Assembly: GCA_012845835.1 (NCBI GenBank)
Contig: JABAKD010000029.1
Coordinates: forward strand, 13,799,892 to 13,863,891
Length of the DNA stretch: 64,000 bases
Direction: 5' to 3'
From: Undaria pinnatifida
Taxonomy: Eukaryota; Sar; Phaeophyceae; Laminariales; Alariaceae
Shown here: piece after piece, positions 1-10,300 of the stretch
How the letters are laid out: each line of letters opens with the position of its first letter
Position numbering within the stretch: the stretch's first letter is position 1
Translations under genes and position numbers: made by a program
The notes under the pieces: model-generated
The model's input: the letters and a program-made list of their open reading frames with translations, nothing else
What the model was told of the DNA's origin: nothing
Databases searched by the model: none

Positions 1-35
1 GTGACGATGATTGGACAAAAGCAGGAAGCTCCTTA

Positions 36-156
36 TTTTATAAAAAATATTTCAAGGACGTCAGCCGTGAGTTCGACGAATTTCGGGTCAATACTCGTCT
101 TTGCAAGCTGCGTTGTTGGTACTTGTGATATACTATGTGGGTGAGTTTTATCATAA
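36..156 (+). mobile_element. ~120-bp dispersed AT-edged repeat (GACGTCAGCCGTGAG family)
   Basis: It shares TATAAAAAATATTTCAAGGA, CGTCAGCCGTGAGTTCGACG and GCAAGCTGCGTTGTTGGTAC with 34214-34345. Diverged copies lie at 37601-37690 and 51771-51860 (+), about 6168-6245 (+), and two inverted at 35728-35862. No coding potential. Confidence 0.75.
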
Positions 157-241
157 TGGGAGGGGTCATATTGTTCTGTTATTATCTCACTACCCTACCC
201 TACCCTACCTTGCCCTGTTTTGCCATTCCTTTAGCGTACTA

Positions 242-472
242 CCGTATTCTACACAACAACAAGATAACACACCCCCGGTGATACATTTGAGCGCTTGAAA
301 ATATTATCACCGGGTGTGGTATCCCGTGGGGTGTGTGGTATCTTCTGTTGCCATATTACTTGGTATTAGACTAAGGCGCTATATTTCGAGCCCCAAAAAT
401 TATCACCGGGGTGTCGTATTCTGTGGGGGGTGTGGTATCTTACGTGGGTGTGTTATCTTGTGTAGAATACGG
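242..472. mobile_element. 231-bp MITE with TA target duplication
   Basis: The left end CCGTATTCTACACAA and right end TTGTGTAGAATACGG are inverted, extended by GATAACACACCC / GGGTGTGTTATC, and flanked by TA at 240-241 and 473-474. The interior has two direct repeats of TTATCACCGGG.TGT. There is no open frame; it fits a Tc1/mariner-type (Stowaway-like) MITE. Confidence 0.82.
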
Positions 473-505
473 TATTTAGAGCAAAAATAATGTACTGGTA
501 TAGAC

Positions 506-620
506 TAAGCCTTGAGTCTAGCCAGCGAGCCACGGGAGAGATCATGAAGACACCGAAACCCATGAGGGGCGCGCTTCCCAACGCCGGCCAACCACGCATC
601 CCCCACTCGAAGTACCGTGA
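506..620 (-). repeat. 115-bp repeat with a conserved reading frame, copy 1
   Basis: Inverted relative to 41309-41424. In the minus frame it reads LRVGDAWLAGVGKRAPHGFR and the other copy reads LRVRDAWLVGVGKRASHGFR. Frame and most residues are kept although bases differ, which suggests descent from a coding sequence, perhaps of an unseen transposon. Confidence 0.65.
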
Positions 621-1475
621 CAGTGACCACGCCACACGAGCACAGCACACTCTTTTTGCGCACGAACTGCACAACAACAGCACTATTTACTGTTGAACGG
701 CACACAGTAGTTGCACATGCATCTTGTATCTTACCGGTATGTGTGCACTGCCTCTGCTACTCTGTAGTATACTACAACAAACTGGTAGTCGCACACATCG
801 TTCATGTCATTACATATCATGATATTGCTGCTTGTCACACAGCAGTACAGCAGAGTACTCGATACATCCCTGTTGGAATCCGACTGCTTGCTGCTGTTGA
901 CTATTGACAACAGGCATTCACTGCTGCTGACCCTGCTGCCAGCAGCCCGCATTGATGCGGTGAGATATGGTACAAACACAGCAGACCTAGCTCTGCCAGA
1001 CGCCACCGCCACATAAGTACACAGCGCAGCAGCTGTCATGGATCCTTCAGAAGGAACCGAGCAATAGGGCAAGATCGCGGGCCCAATATCACCGAAAAGA
1101 ACGCAAGTCGCAACATGACATCAACATGTAATGTGCGCAGCTTACGTAGCTCTTCTGGGGAATACGATACCCCTTGGAAGGCTTTGTTTTGCTGGATACT
1201 AGGGGGCCGGACACTAAGGGCTGATTTCCATGTCTGTGCCGGCGAGCGCAGCATCAGACGAAGGCTTTGCTCAAAAGGGCCGAGGGGGGTGCTTTCGTCA
1301 CGAGCACTATGTCCCGCAAGCGAGACCACAAGGGAGCAGGGGGGGCGCCTGGGTGGGATGTCCTGCCTTGGAAAGCCATCGAGCCACCTTTAGAGGTAAG
1401 AGCCAGCTAACAAGGAAAAATCTAACCATGAAACCAATTTTGGATGGAATTTTAAGGATAATTTAAAATAAATAT

Positions 1476-2198
1476 TTATATAAAAACGGTACCTATATTT
1501 CCGTCGATGTGAGCACAGACCATCACCAGCAGTAGAGTAGCAGTAGTACTGGCAGTGGGCAACCGCAACGTCAGCAACAGCAGTAGTAGGGAGACAAGTT
1601 CAATATTCTGCTGCCTATGCTGCCCCTTTTGACTGTGTTCTTGAGGATTCGCTGCAGCCGCACTGCCTGTCGTGGCTACAGCAGCGCAGATGAAAAATAG
1701 CTTTTTCGACAGGTTCACAGCTTCAGGATATGCTAGCCTTGTACAAACCAATATAGACGGATATATAATAGCCATTTCGGTATACATATGAATAAAAAGA
1801 CGATCCTTACATTTCCACCCAAATGGAAGTCCATACTTGTACGAGTTAAACATCTCCCGAGTTTGCTGCTGTACTTTTTGTGGATGGAATGGCTGGCCGA
1901 GCTGCAACCGGCCGATAAGCATGATGTACACGGGTCGGGTGTTTGCATCCAGGTTTTGCATCCGCCGATCTGCATGTTCCCCGTAGTAACATGTTGCTGA
2001 GACTAGGTTGACAGCAGCCGCCCACCGTCCTCCCGTCAACTCGGTACACGTAGACAACGCTGATGCTCTAGATATTTTCCCTACATCAGTACGTACGTAC
2101 CACACTTGTCGTTCCCTACGACATACCACACCATCGGCGGGACTGTCATGGACTATAAATCTAGGTGCTCCCCGCCTTCCTCTGGCGTCGGTTGGCAA
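1476..2198 (-). other. Unassigned 240-codon open frame
   Basis: A single open frame with no motif I recognise. Its middle part (about 1740-2060) has balanced composition and could be an exon. Its C-terminal part is Leu/Ala/Thr-rich low complexity. There is no supporting neighbour and no echo copy. It may simply be a chance open frame in a 300-3300 stretch that otherwise holds only repeats. Confidence 0.2.
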
Positions 2199-2734
2199 CG
2201 ACGCTGTAACACACGCCTCTCGCTACGTCCAGGGTATCTTTTTTTTTCTCTCTCTCGTTTTCATGTTTTGGTGGCAACCGAGATGGTGGTCGAGCTACTA
2301 CTGTAAATCATATTTGTGCGGAGTGGAGTACCTCCATTTCGCGCAAGGGGGATGGTATCAACGCATCGTAGTGTGCATGTGGTGACAGGCACCGTCAAGG
2401 CAGTTACATAGTATCCCCGTTGCTGTTTCTGGAAGTGGCCACACCAGAAAATCAATATATATATATACATGTATTCATTCGAAGCTGTCATCCGATATGC
2501 AAGAAAGTTCGCACAAGGTACAGACGTCCGCCTCTCAAGTGGTTATTAGTAGGATGCAGCTCACCCTTTTTGCGACTCGCCGAACACCTCACGGCGCTTC
2601 GCGCTTAGTGCACGCTATATCTGTCTGGTCAGTGAAAACCCGACATGCTCCGTCCCGGCATTAGTAGGGATGCGAGGGTCTATGGTCATACGACTACGGC
2701 TATGCATGAAATGAGTACACTCCCTCCCCCCCCC
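2185..2734 (+). mobile_element. Long SINE-like dispersed element, copy 1
   Basis: It runs from GTTGGCAACGACGCTGTAA to ATGAGTACACTCC plus a C run. It aligns in order with 27228-27724 and, with deletions, 9243-9617 (+) and 51060-51245 (-). Shared inner blocks include GCAGTTACATAGTATCCCC, CGCCGAACACCTCACGGCGC and AAAACCCGACATGCTCCGTC. No terminal inverted repeats and no open frame are visible. A shared C-rich 3' tail suggests retroposition, but no A/B box was recognised. Confidence 0.8.
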
Positions 2735-2865
2735 GATGCCACCAGAGGGACGATGGTTGGAAAGCCACGAGCGGCGACGATCAGGCTTTGATGTACACGC
2801 TGGAGGAGATTTCGGGCAGCGACTACGCCCTCCACCAAGGCCAAGGTGATGGCTCCCAGGTGAGA

Positions 2866-3240
2866 CGGATAACGATATTGATAACGATAACGACAACGAC
2901 AACGATAGTGATAACGATAACTTTCACGATCACAATATTGATAGCGATCACGATAGGGATAACGATAACGCAACGATAACGATAACGATACCGATGGCAA
3001 TGCCGATAACGATAACGGCAACAACAACGATAACGATAACGATAAATATAGCGATAACGATCCCTATAGTGACAACGATCGGTAACGGTAACGATAACGA
3101 CGACGATAAAGGCAACGATAGCGATAACGGTTACAATAACGATAACGCTATGCAACGATAATGCAAGCGACACCGATTTCAACAACCGTGCTGATGAGAA
3201 CGATAACGACGATAACGATGGCGGACGGAGGAACGAATAG
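2866..3240 (+). repeat. Imperfect AACGAT hexanucleotide minisatellite
   Basis: About 60 degenerate units of GATAAC/AACGAT over 375 bp, with interruptions such as CACGAT and GGTAACG. No open frame of interest; open frames here are Tyr/Arg or Ile/Val repeats produced by the period. Confidence 0.93.
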
Positions 3241-3299
3241 AGGTATACTCCGGCATCGGAGATGACGGGCGATAGCACCGAGAAGGAAAGGAGGGGGGC

Positions 3300-4329
3300 A
3301 GCAGGAGGGAGCCAACTCCATTTCTTATCCTAGTTGTGATGCCGGTGCTGCTATTCCTGCACGCCGAAGAACGACGCGCTGCTGTGCTGATGCTGTGCTG
3401 TTTAGCTGGGATGGTGTTGATGTTGCTGCTGTGCTGTTTCCTGGGATGGTGTTGGCGTTATTGCTGTGCTGCTTTGCTGCTGACGCTGGTGCGTGCTTCT
3501 TTAGGAATGCACCCCAACCTTTTTTGAGGCTCTTCACACGGGGAGCTCTGTACCCCATCCCCTGACTGACTTCTGAGAAATGTTTGAAGGGAAACCCGAT
3601 GATACCTATCTCATGGACTAGGCAAATACTACTAGACTGTGCACTCAATTGACCTGATCGGGGTTTCTTGCCCGGTTCATGGCGTGGTGGCTAGATATTT
3701 TTTCTTTGGTTTTCATGAGCCTTTATTGCCCCCTTCTTTTCAACTTTCAAGGCACCCGGGATTTCAAGACAACTACACCGCGAAGGGAAGCGGACACCCC
3801 CGAGATTTGAAGCCAACCACACGCCGAAGGGAAAGCTTGTAACGAGTAATACAATACTGCGAATCCCTGAATAGGTTTCGAACGATTTTCGGTAGTACCT
3901 CAGTCCAGGTGCCCAGTAGGGCGGACATATTTTCGCAGAAAAAATGCCGCCTCCGTCGTAGAATACGTCTGCTGCCGTCGCGCTGTTGCCGCTGTGTTGC
4001 AATAATGGTGTTGCTGTTCTTTTTTTGCTTGTCGTGTTGTGCTGGGCTGCCAAGCTACTTAGTAGTCCGAAATACGTCTTTGCAAGCTGCGTGGTGTACC
4101 GTGTACACCTGGAGTACGTTTGTATAATCACACGGCTGTCCCCCCCCCCCCCCCCCCCATATTTTCTAGTATCTTCATTTTTTCAATTTTCTCGGACCCC
4201 AGAGGTGTATAACCCACGCGACCCCCACGGCGTAATAGGCTTTGTAACATTCTGACGCGGTACCTTTTATCACTTTTTTCTAAAGCTGGTTCACTGTGTC
4301 GGGTCCCGATTTTGTATATATCAAAAGTG
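3300..4329. other. Gene-free stretch upstream of the helicase
   Basis: Contains CTG-rich duplicated words (GTGCTGTTT..CTGGGATGGTGTTG at about 3397 and 3432), a GCAAGCTGCGTGG fragment of the 36-156 repeat at about 4081, and a run of about 20 C at 4141-4160. The missing first helicase exon may lie here or further left. I could not identify it. Confidence 0.5.
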
Positions 4330-4397
4330 GTATTTTCTTTTTTCCAATCTTGTTTTGACTTTTTCCAATCTTGTTTTGACTTTTTCCAATCCCGAAG
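4330..4397 (+). repeat. Triplicated 21-bp unit forming a 3' splice region
   Basis: A unit of the type TTTTGACTTTTTCCAATC is repeated about two and a half times and runs directly into the CCCGAAG acceptor of the first visible helicase exon. The repeated units supply the pyrimidine-rich tract of that intron end. On the other strand this only makes the low-complexity peptide IGKSQNK. Confidence 0.7.
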
Positions 4398-7300
4398 GTG
4401 TTGACAGCTTCCACCGGCAAACCTGCCGCCGACGTTAAGCCTGCTGCTGCTGCTGCTAACGGGGCGAGGGGGGCGGCTGTGGCGAAGGGGGGGGGTAAAG
4501 AGCGGACGCCTGAAAAGAAGGGCAAGGCGCGGGGGCAATCGGAAGGGGCGGGCGACAATAGTGAGAAGGGGCAGGCGGTGAAGGAGGAAGGTGCGTCCGG
4601 TTCTTCTTCTGGTGGTGGTGGTGGCGGTGACGGTGGTGATGGTGGTGGTGGTGACGATGGTGGTGGTGGTGGTGGTAACGGTGCCGCGAGCGCAAAGGAA
4701 GAAAAAGGAGGAGGCGGGAAAACACGTCCCAAGAGAAAGAAGAGGAGGGGTTTGGGAAAGAAGAAAAAGGCGGCAGCGGCGGCGAAAGTAGCAGCGGCGG
4801 CGGCGACGGCGGGAGGGGTGGCTGAAGCCGGCGCGAGCGGTACGGGGGTTGTTGATTCCACGAGGGGTGGTGGTGGTGGTGGTGCATCTGAGGCTGAGAC
4901 GGGGGGTGGGACAGTTGCGGCTTCGCAGAAGGCTAGGAAGCAGGAGCTAGTGGAGGGGCAGGCGGCGGAGGGTAGTAACACTGCCGCAGACACAAAGCCA
5001 GCTCCGACGAAGAAGAGAAGGAGGGACAACCAGAACAGGAAAGAGAAGAACAAGGAGAGAAACAGGGAGAAGGCCAGGATAAAGAGACAGAAGAAGAGAC
5101 AGCAGATGGCGGCCGACGGAGGTGGTGGTCTTGGTGGTGGGCGGAGGGGAGAGGAGCGGAATTGGGAGCTCGAAGAGGAAGAGGCGGCGAAGATGACCCC
5201 CTGGTTGTATCTCGGAGTGGAGCTGCACCCTGCCCTTGTTTGGCATCTTCACCGCCAGGTATCACGTTTTGGTACTTGGCAAAGGCTTCCCGTTTGTTTG
5301 GGGGGGTGGTGGTGGTGGTGATGGTGTAGGTGGTGTTTGTGTGCTCCGCGCGTGTGTCTCGTAGTGAAGCTGCACCGTGCTCTGGTTCGACATCTTTACG
5401 GACAGGTATAGTCGCGTGCTGCTATCTGTTGTGGGTTGTTGTTTGGGGTGTTGGTGTTGGTGTTGGCGTTGGCGTTGGCGTTGGCGTTGGCGTTGGCGTT
5501 GGCGTTGGCGTTGGCGTTGGCGTTGGCGTTGGCGTTGGCGTTGGCGTTGGCGTTGGCGTTGGCGTTGGCGTTGGCGTTGGCGTTGGCGTTGGCGTTGGCG
5601 TTGGCGTTGGCGTTGGCGTTGGCGTTGGTGTTGGTGTTGGTGTTGTTGATGTTGGTGTTGGCGGTGGCGTTGTTACTGGTGTTGCTGCTGCTGTACTGCG
5701 AGGATAAGAACGCGGAGGAAGAGGAAGAGGTCAACACGCGAACCTCTTCCCGGCTGTCAAAGCCACCCCGCCACCCGAGCGCACAAGGCGTTCCCCACCC
5801 CTCCCTTAACCCCGTTAAAGCCCCACAAACCCTCCCCATACTAATTCCAAGTAATTTTCCCCGAACACGGGTTTCCAGTTGTATAGGCGTTAACCCCCTA
5901 AACCCCTCATATCCCTCGACAGCAAACAACCTACAACTGCCGCGCGCACGAGCCGCAACGCCCTTCGCAACATCCTCCCTAGCCTATTTAGAGCTGCAAC
6001 AATTATCTCACTAATTCCAAGTCATTTATACCCCAAAAACGAGTGTCCAGTTCTACGGGGCTATGCCCTTTTAGAATTGGAGGACGGAACAGTCGCAGTT
6101 TGAGTTAGTTCATTTTTTCAGTGGTCATAAAGTTTTCTTATTATTTTTTAGTTGGTTCGAATACGCCAGTTGTTGTGAGTTCAATCGTTTTTCATGATCA
6201 GTACCTGGTACTCATCTTTGCAAGCTGCGTGATACTCCTGCCGCGCGTTTCTCTTGGGACTTTTTTTTTTTTCTTGTTTTATTAATAGTCGTCCGGTGAG
6301 TGCGTAATATTACAAGTGGAGGTCAAGTTCTAAGTTCACCATGACTCCACATATGTGTCGTGCAATGATTTTACTTGGTTGCTGAAATACCAGTGCTATC
6401 GTTGCAACGTCAAACGACCCCCCCCCCCCCCCCCCCCCCCCCCCGCCCCTCCCCCCTGCGTATCCCACTCCAGGGTTTCCATGAACCAACCCCTATCCAG
6501 AGGCGAGTCCTGCCCAAGGCTATCCTAGGCCGCAAGGACATCATCGGAGCCGCGGAGACAGGCTCGGGGAAAACATTAGCGTTCGGCTTACCGGTGCTCA
6601 GCGAGATTTTGACGCGGCGGGATAGCGTTGCCGCCGCGCGTAAAGAGGCTAAGGAGGCATCCATGGAGGTGGACGAGGAGGGAGAGGGAAAGGAGGAGGA
6701 GGCGGGGGGGGGGGGAGGAGGGAGGGGAGAGGAAGGAGGGGTGGGAGGGGAAAGATGGGGGGACAGAGGGGGAGGAGGGGAAGGAGGAGGAGAAAGGGAA
6801 GGGTGAGAGGGCAGAGGCGAAGGAGGGGAAGGAGGAAGAGGAAGGGAACGGTGGAGGGGCAGACGGGAAGGAGGGGAAGGCGGGGGCGGGGGAGGGGGAG
6901 GTGGTTTTGCACCAGGGGTTGCAGGCGTTGGTGCTGTGTCCGACACGCGAGCTGGCACTGCAGGTGGCGACGCATTTGAGGGAGGTTGTTCGCGGCACGG
7001 GCCTCGCCGTTGTGGTGAGGGAGAGGAAGGGCGGGAGGGAGGGGGAGGGAGGGATGGTACAATTAAGAATAACAACATGGTGAAAAACAACGGACAAAAA
7101 AAGAACAAAAGCAACAATAATGCGAAAAAAACTTCCAAAAACTTCCACAAAAAACTATAATAAAGATAATGCAACCTTTGTTTATACATGTAAGCCGTGG
7201 CGGGGGTTCTCGCCGAGGTGAAGCAGAGGGGCGGCAGCTGTCGCATCGGTCGAAAAAAAAAATATAGGAAATATGGCGTTGAAAAATAAATCGGGAACAC

Positions 7301-10300
7301 ACATAAAAAGACGACGAAACCTGCCAAAAATTACGCCCAAAAAATATGAAGAAAATATATAACAAAGAAAAAAGTAACCCCCTCCCCCCCCCCCCCCCCT
7401 CCCGCCTCTGCAATTATCTCAGGCAGTGGTAGGGGGTCTCGCAGAGGTGAAGCAGGAGCGGCAGCTGTCGCGCAGGCCGGAAGTGGTCGTCGCCACCCCC
7501 GGAAGGTTCTGGGAAATGGCCGGCACACACGCCCACCTATCCCGTCTGGAAACCCTCCGCCATCTTGTCGTAGACGAGGCAGACCGGATGCTCGAGAGGG
7601 GGCACTACCCCGAGCTACAACGCCTCTTTGCCATGCTGGATAAGGCGGAAGGGAGGGAGGGGGTAGAGGGTAAGGACGGAGGCGGTGGGGGTGGGTCGGG
7701 GGATGGGGGTGGGAGGAGGCCTGGACGTCGCCGTGGCAAAAAGTACAAGCTCCCGTTTGACATCAGCGAAGGCGGCGACTGGAGCGTTCCTACGGAGGAG
7801 GGTGATGGACCGTCAACTTTTTCTGACCCAGCTACGGCTGACACTAACGCTGAAGCGCTTGAGTCCATGGATGAAGACAGCGGAAATAAAAACGGAGGGG
7901 TAGCCGATGGCCCGGACTCAGAGCAAGACGGAAACCTAGACGCGCACCTAAAAGCGGACCAAGACTCAGAAGAAGACGTGGACGTCGGCGACGAAGTTAA
8001 CGGAGCTGGGGTTGGAGCTGGGGGTGAAGGCCTGACCCCGTCCTCCCCCGCTGCTGCTGAGACGGAAGCTTCAGCGAGCGCGGGGGGCGGTGCCCCCCCC
8101 CCCCGTGATAACAGCTTCGCCCGCCAGACATACGTGTTCTCGGCTACCCTAACCTTGGGATCATCGGGGCGGCAGCAGCCTAAGGGCAAGTCCGCCTCTG
8201 CCCTAGCAGCAGCAGCGGCTAAGGGGAAGGGAGAGGGTAAGGGACGCGCTGGGGGAGCAACCGGGGATGAGGATCCGGTGACGAAGATCATGAGTCGCGT
8301 CGGCGTTCGTGGCGATCCCTCCATCATTGACATGGGAAGGCGGACGGTGGGAGGGGACGGGGACGAGGCGGAGGAGGCGGTAGCGGTGGGCGGGGAGGGG
8401 GGAGGGGCGGAGGTCCCGGCCTTGCCCTCGACCCTTCGGCTGTGCAGCATCAAGAGCTTGCAGATGGAGAAGGACGTGCATGCTTACCTGTTTTGCGCGA
8501 GTTACCCGGGGCGGACCCTGATTTTCGTGAACGCTATCGCGTGCGCGAGGAGGCTGGCAGTGCTCCTGTGCTCGCTCAAAATTCCAGCGACGCCGTTGCA
8601 CGCGCAGATGCAACAGCGGCAGAGGCTGAAGAGCCTGGTGAGTCGGGGTATTTTGGTGAAACGCAACAAACAAGCGTCGTTCAGGACACCGTTTTTTTCT
8701 ACCGTCGGACACAACTGTTTTTTTTGTTGTCCTTGTCTCACCCCTCTCCACCCCGGTGCCCCGCATTGATGCTACCTATTATACGTGCCCTTTTATTTTT
8801 TTTTGGTTGTGCGCTTCGAACATGATCGGCGTTTTAAGACGTTTTTTTCGTAGTGTTCTTATTATCTGGCCCCTCCCCACCCGCTGTTTGCCGTCTCGAA
8901 AGTGTGCGTGATCCAATGGTCATACGGCTAAGGCACTCAACGAGTGAGTACGCCCCCCCCCCCCGGCTTCTCCCCTCGTGCAAGTAAGCCGCTAGTAATC
9001 TTGTTTCGTGATCGTATAGTTTATAGTCAACGTTCTCACTGTTTGTATGTGTTCTCAACCCCCCCCCCGCTTCTCCCATGCACCGCCTCCGTTGATGATT
9101 TGTCGCTTATTGCTCCGCAGGACCGTTTTACATCAGACCCGAAGGCGGTGTTGGTTGCCACTGACGTTGCCGCGCGTGGATTGGACATCCCCCAGGTAAA
9201 ATTGCCGACTGTCTCCTATTCCCCCCTCACGCCACGCACTGCGTGAGTTAGATAACCAGGGACCCGTTTTTTTTTGTTTTGTTTTTTTTCCGGTAACCAT
9301 GGATGATCGAGGTAAATCACGTTGTACAGGGGTGGATGACCTCATCTCCGCGAAAGGGGGACGGTCGAATCGCGTTGTACGTATATGATCAGACACCCAC
9401 GACGCAGATACATAGTATGCCCGTTGCTATCTGTGGAAGCGGCCGCTCTAGAAATCGTTTTGATTCATTCGAAGCTGTCCTCCACGCAAAGGGTGCCGAA
9501 GTCCGCCTCAAATGTCTGCCTGGTCGGTGGAAACCCGACATGCTCCTTCCCCGCATTGCAGGGATGCGAGGGTCTATACCATATGGTCATACCGCTACGG
9601 CCATGCATGATATCAGGTATTCTAAACCTTGCTCCAACGTTACCCTAACCCCGTACCTCTAGCTCCAACCTTACGATAACCCTTACCTCCACCCCTAACA
9701 CCCACCCCTAACCTATAACCCCTAACCTTAGCCCTTAACCCTCGCAAGGTGGAGCATGTGGTCCATTATGACGCAGACCGGTCGGCGACGGAGGTTGTCA
9801 TACATCACGCGTGGCCTGCCGCGCGTGCCCACTAACCCCTACCCTAGTCCCAACGTTACCGTACTCCAGTCTCCCACGCCACCTCTACCCCTACGCTAAC
9901 CTGAACCCGAACCCCAAACCCAACTCTCCAGTCCTAACCCTCATGCCTTACCTGACCACTATCTAAGGCGGAAGCACGTGGTCCACTACGACGCGGCGTG
10001 GTCAGGTGGGGTTTTCACACACCGTGCGAGGCGTACTGCCCTAACAACTCCAGCCCTATCCTCCAACCCTATCCCCAATCTCGAACTGCAACCCTTACTT
10101 CCCTCACTCCTATCTCCCATCGCCTAACCCTAACCCTACTTTAGGTGGAGCACGTTGTCCACTACGATGCGGCACGGTCGGCGGAGGTTTTCATACACCG
10201 CGCGGGGCGTACCGCCCGTGCCCGCGCCGCTGGGTTGTCGCTGTCGATAGTCGCCCCTCGGGATGACGCCAACCATCGGCAAACATGCTCCGTGCTGGGT

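Larger units (their letters stand above)
9618..10144 (+). repeat. Degenerate telomere-like (CCCTAA) intron tract carrying exon copies
   Basis: CCCTAACCC-type words, with many variants, fill this intron end. They are interrupted twice by decayed copies of the following exon (9749-9835 and 9967-10040). The true acceptor at 10144 also lies at the end of a CCTAACCCTAACCC stretch, so the repeating unit appears to be telomere-like intron plus exon start, about 180-220 bp long. Confidence 0.85.

Noticed and set aside
4456-5265. Long minus-strand proline/serine/histidine open frames opposite the helicase N-terminus
   Set aside because: These are shadows of the Gly/Lys/Ala-rich coding strand. The + frame leads in phase to the conserved helicase core.
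5436-6014. Long open frames of Leu-Ala, Val-Gly, Trp-Arg or Ala-Asn dipeptides
   Set aside because: They arise from the GTTGGC array in several frames on both strands and lie within a helicase intron.
7605-8453. 282-codon minus-strand frame
   Set aside because: Antisense of the helicase exon with DEAD and SAT motifs.
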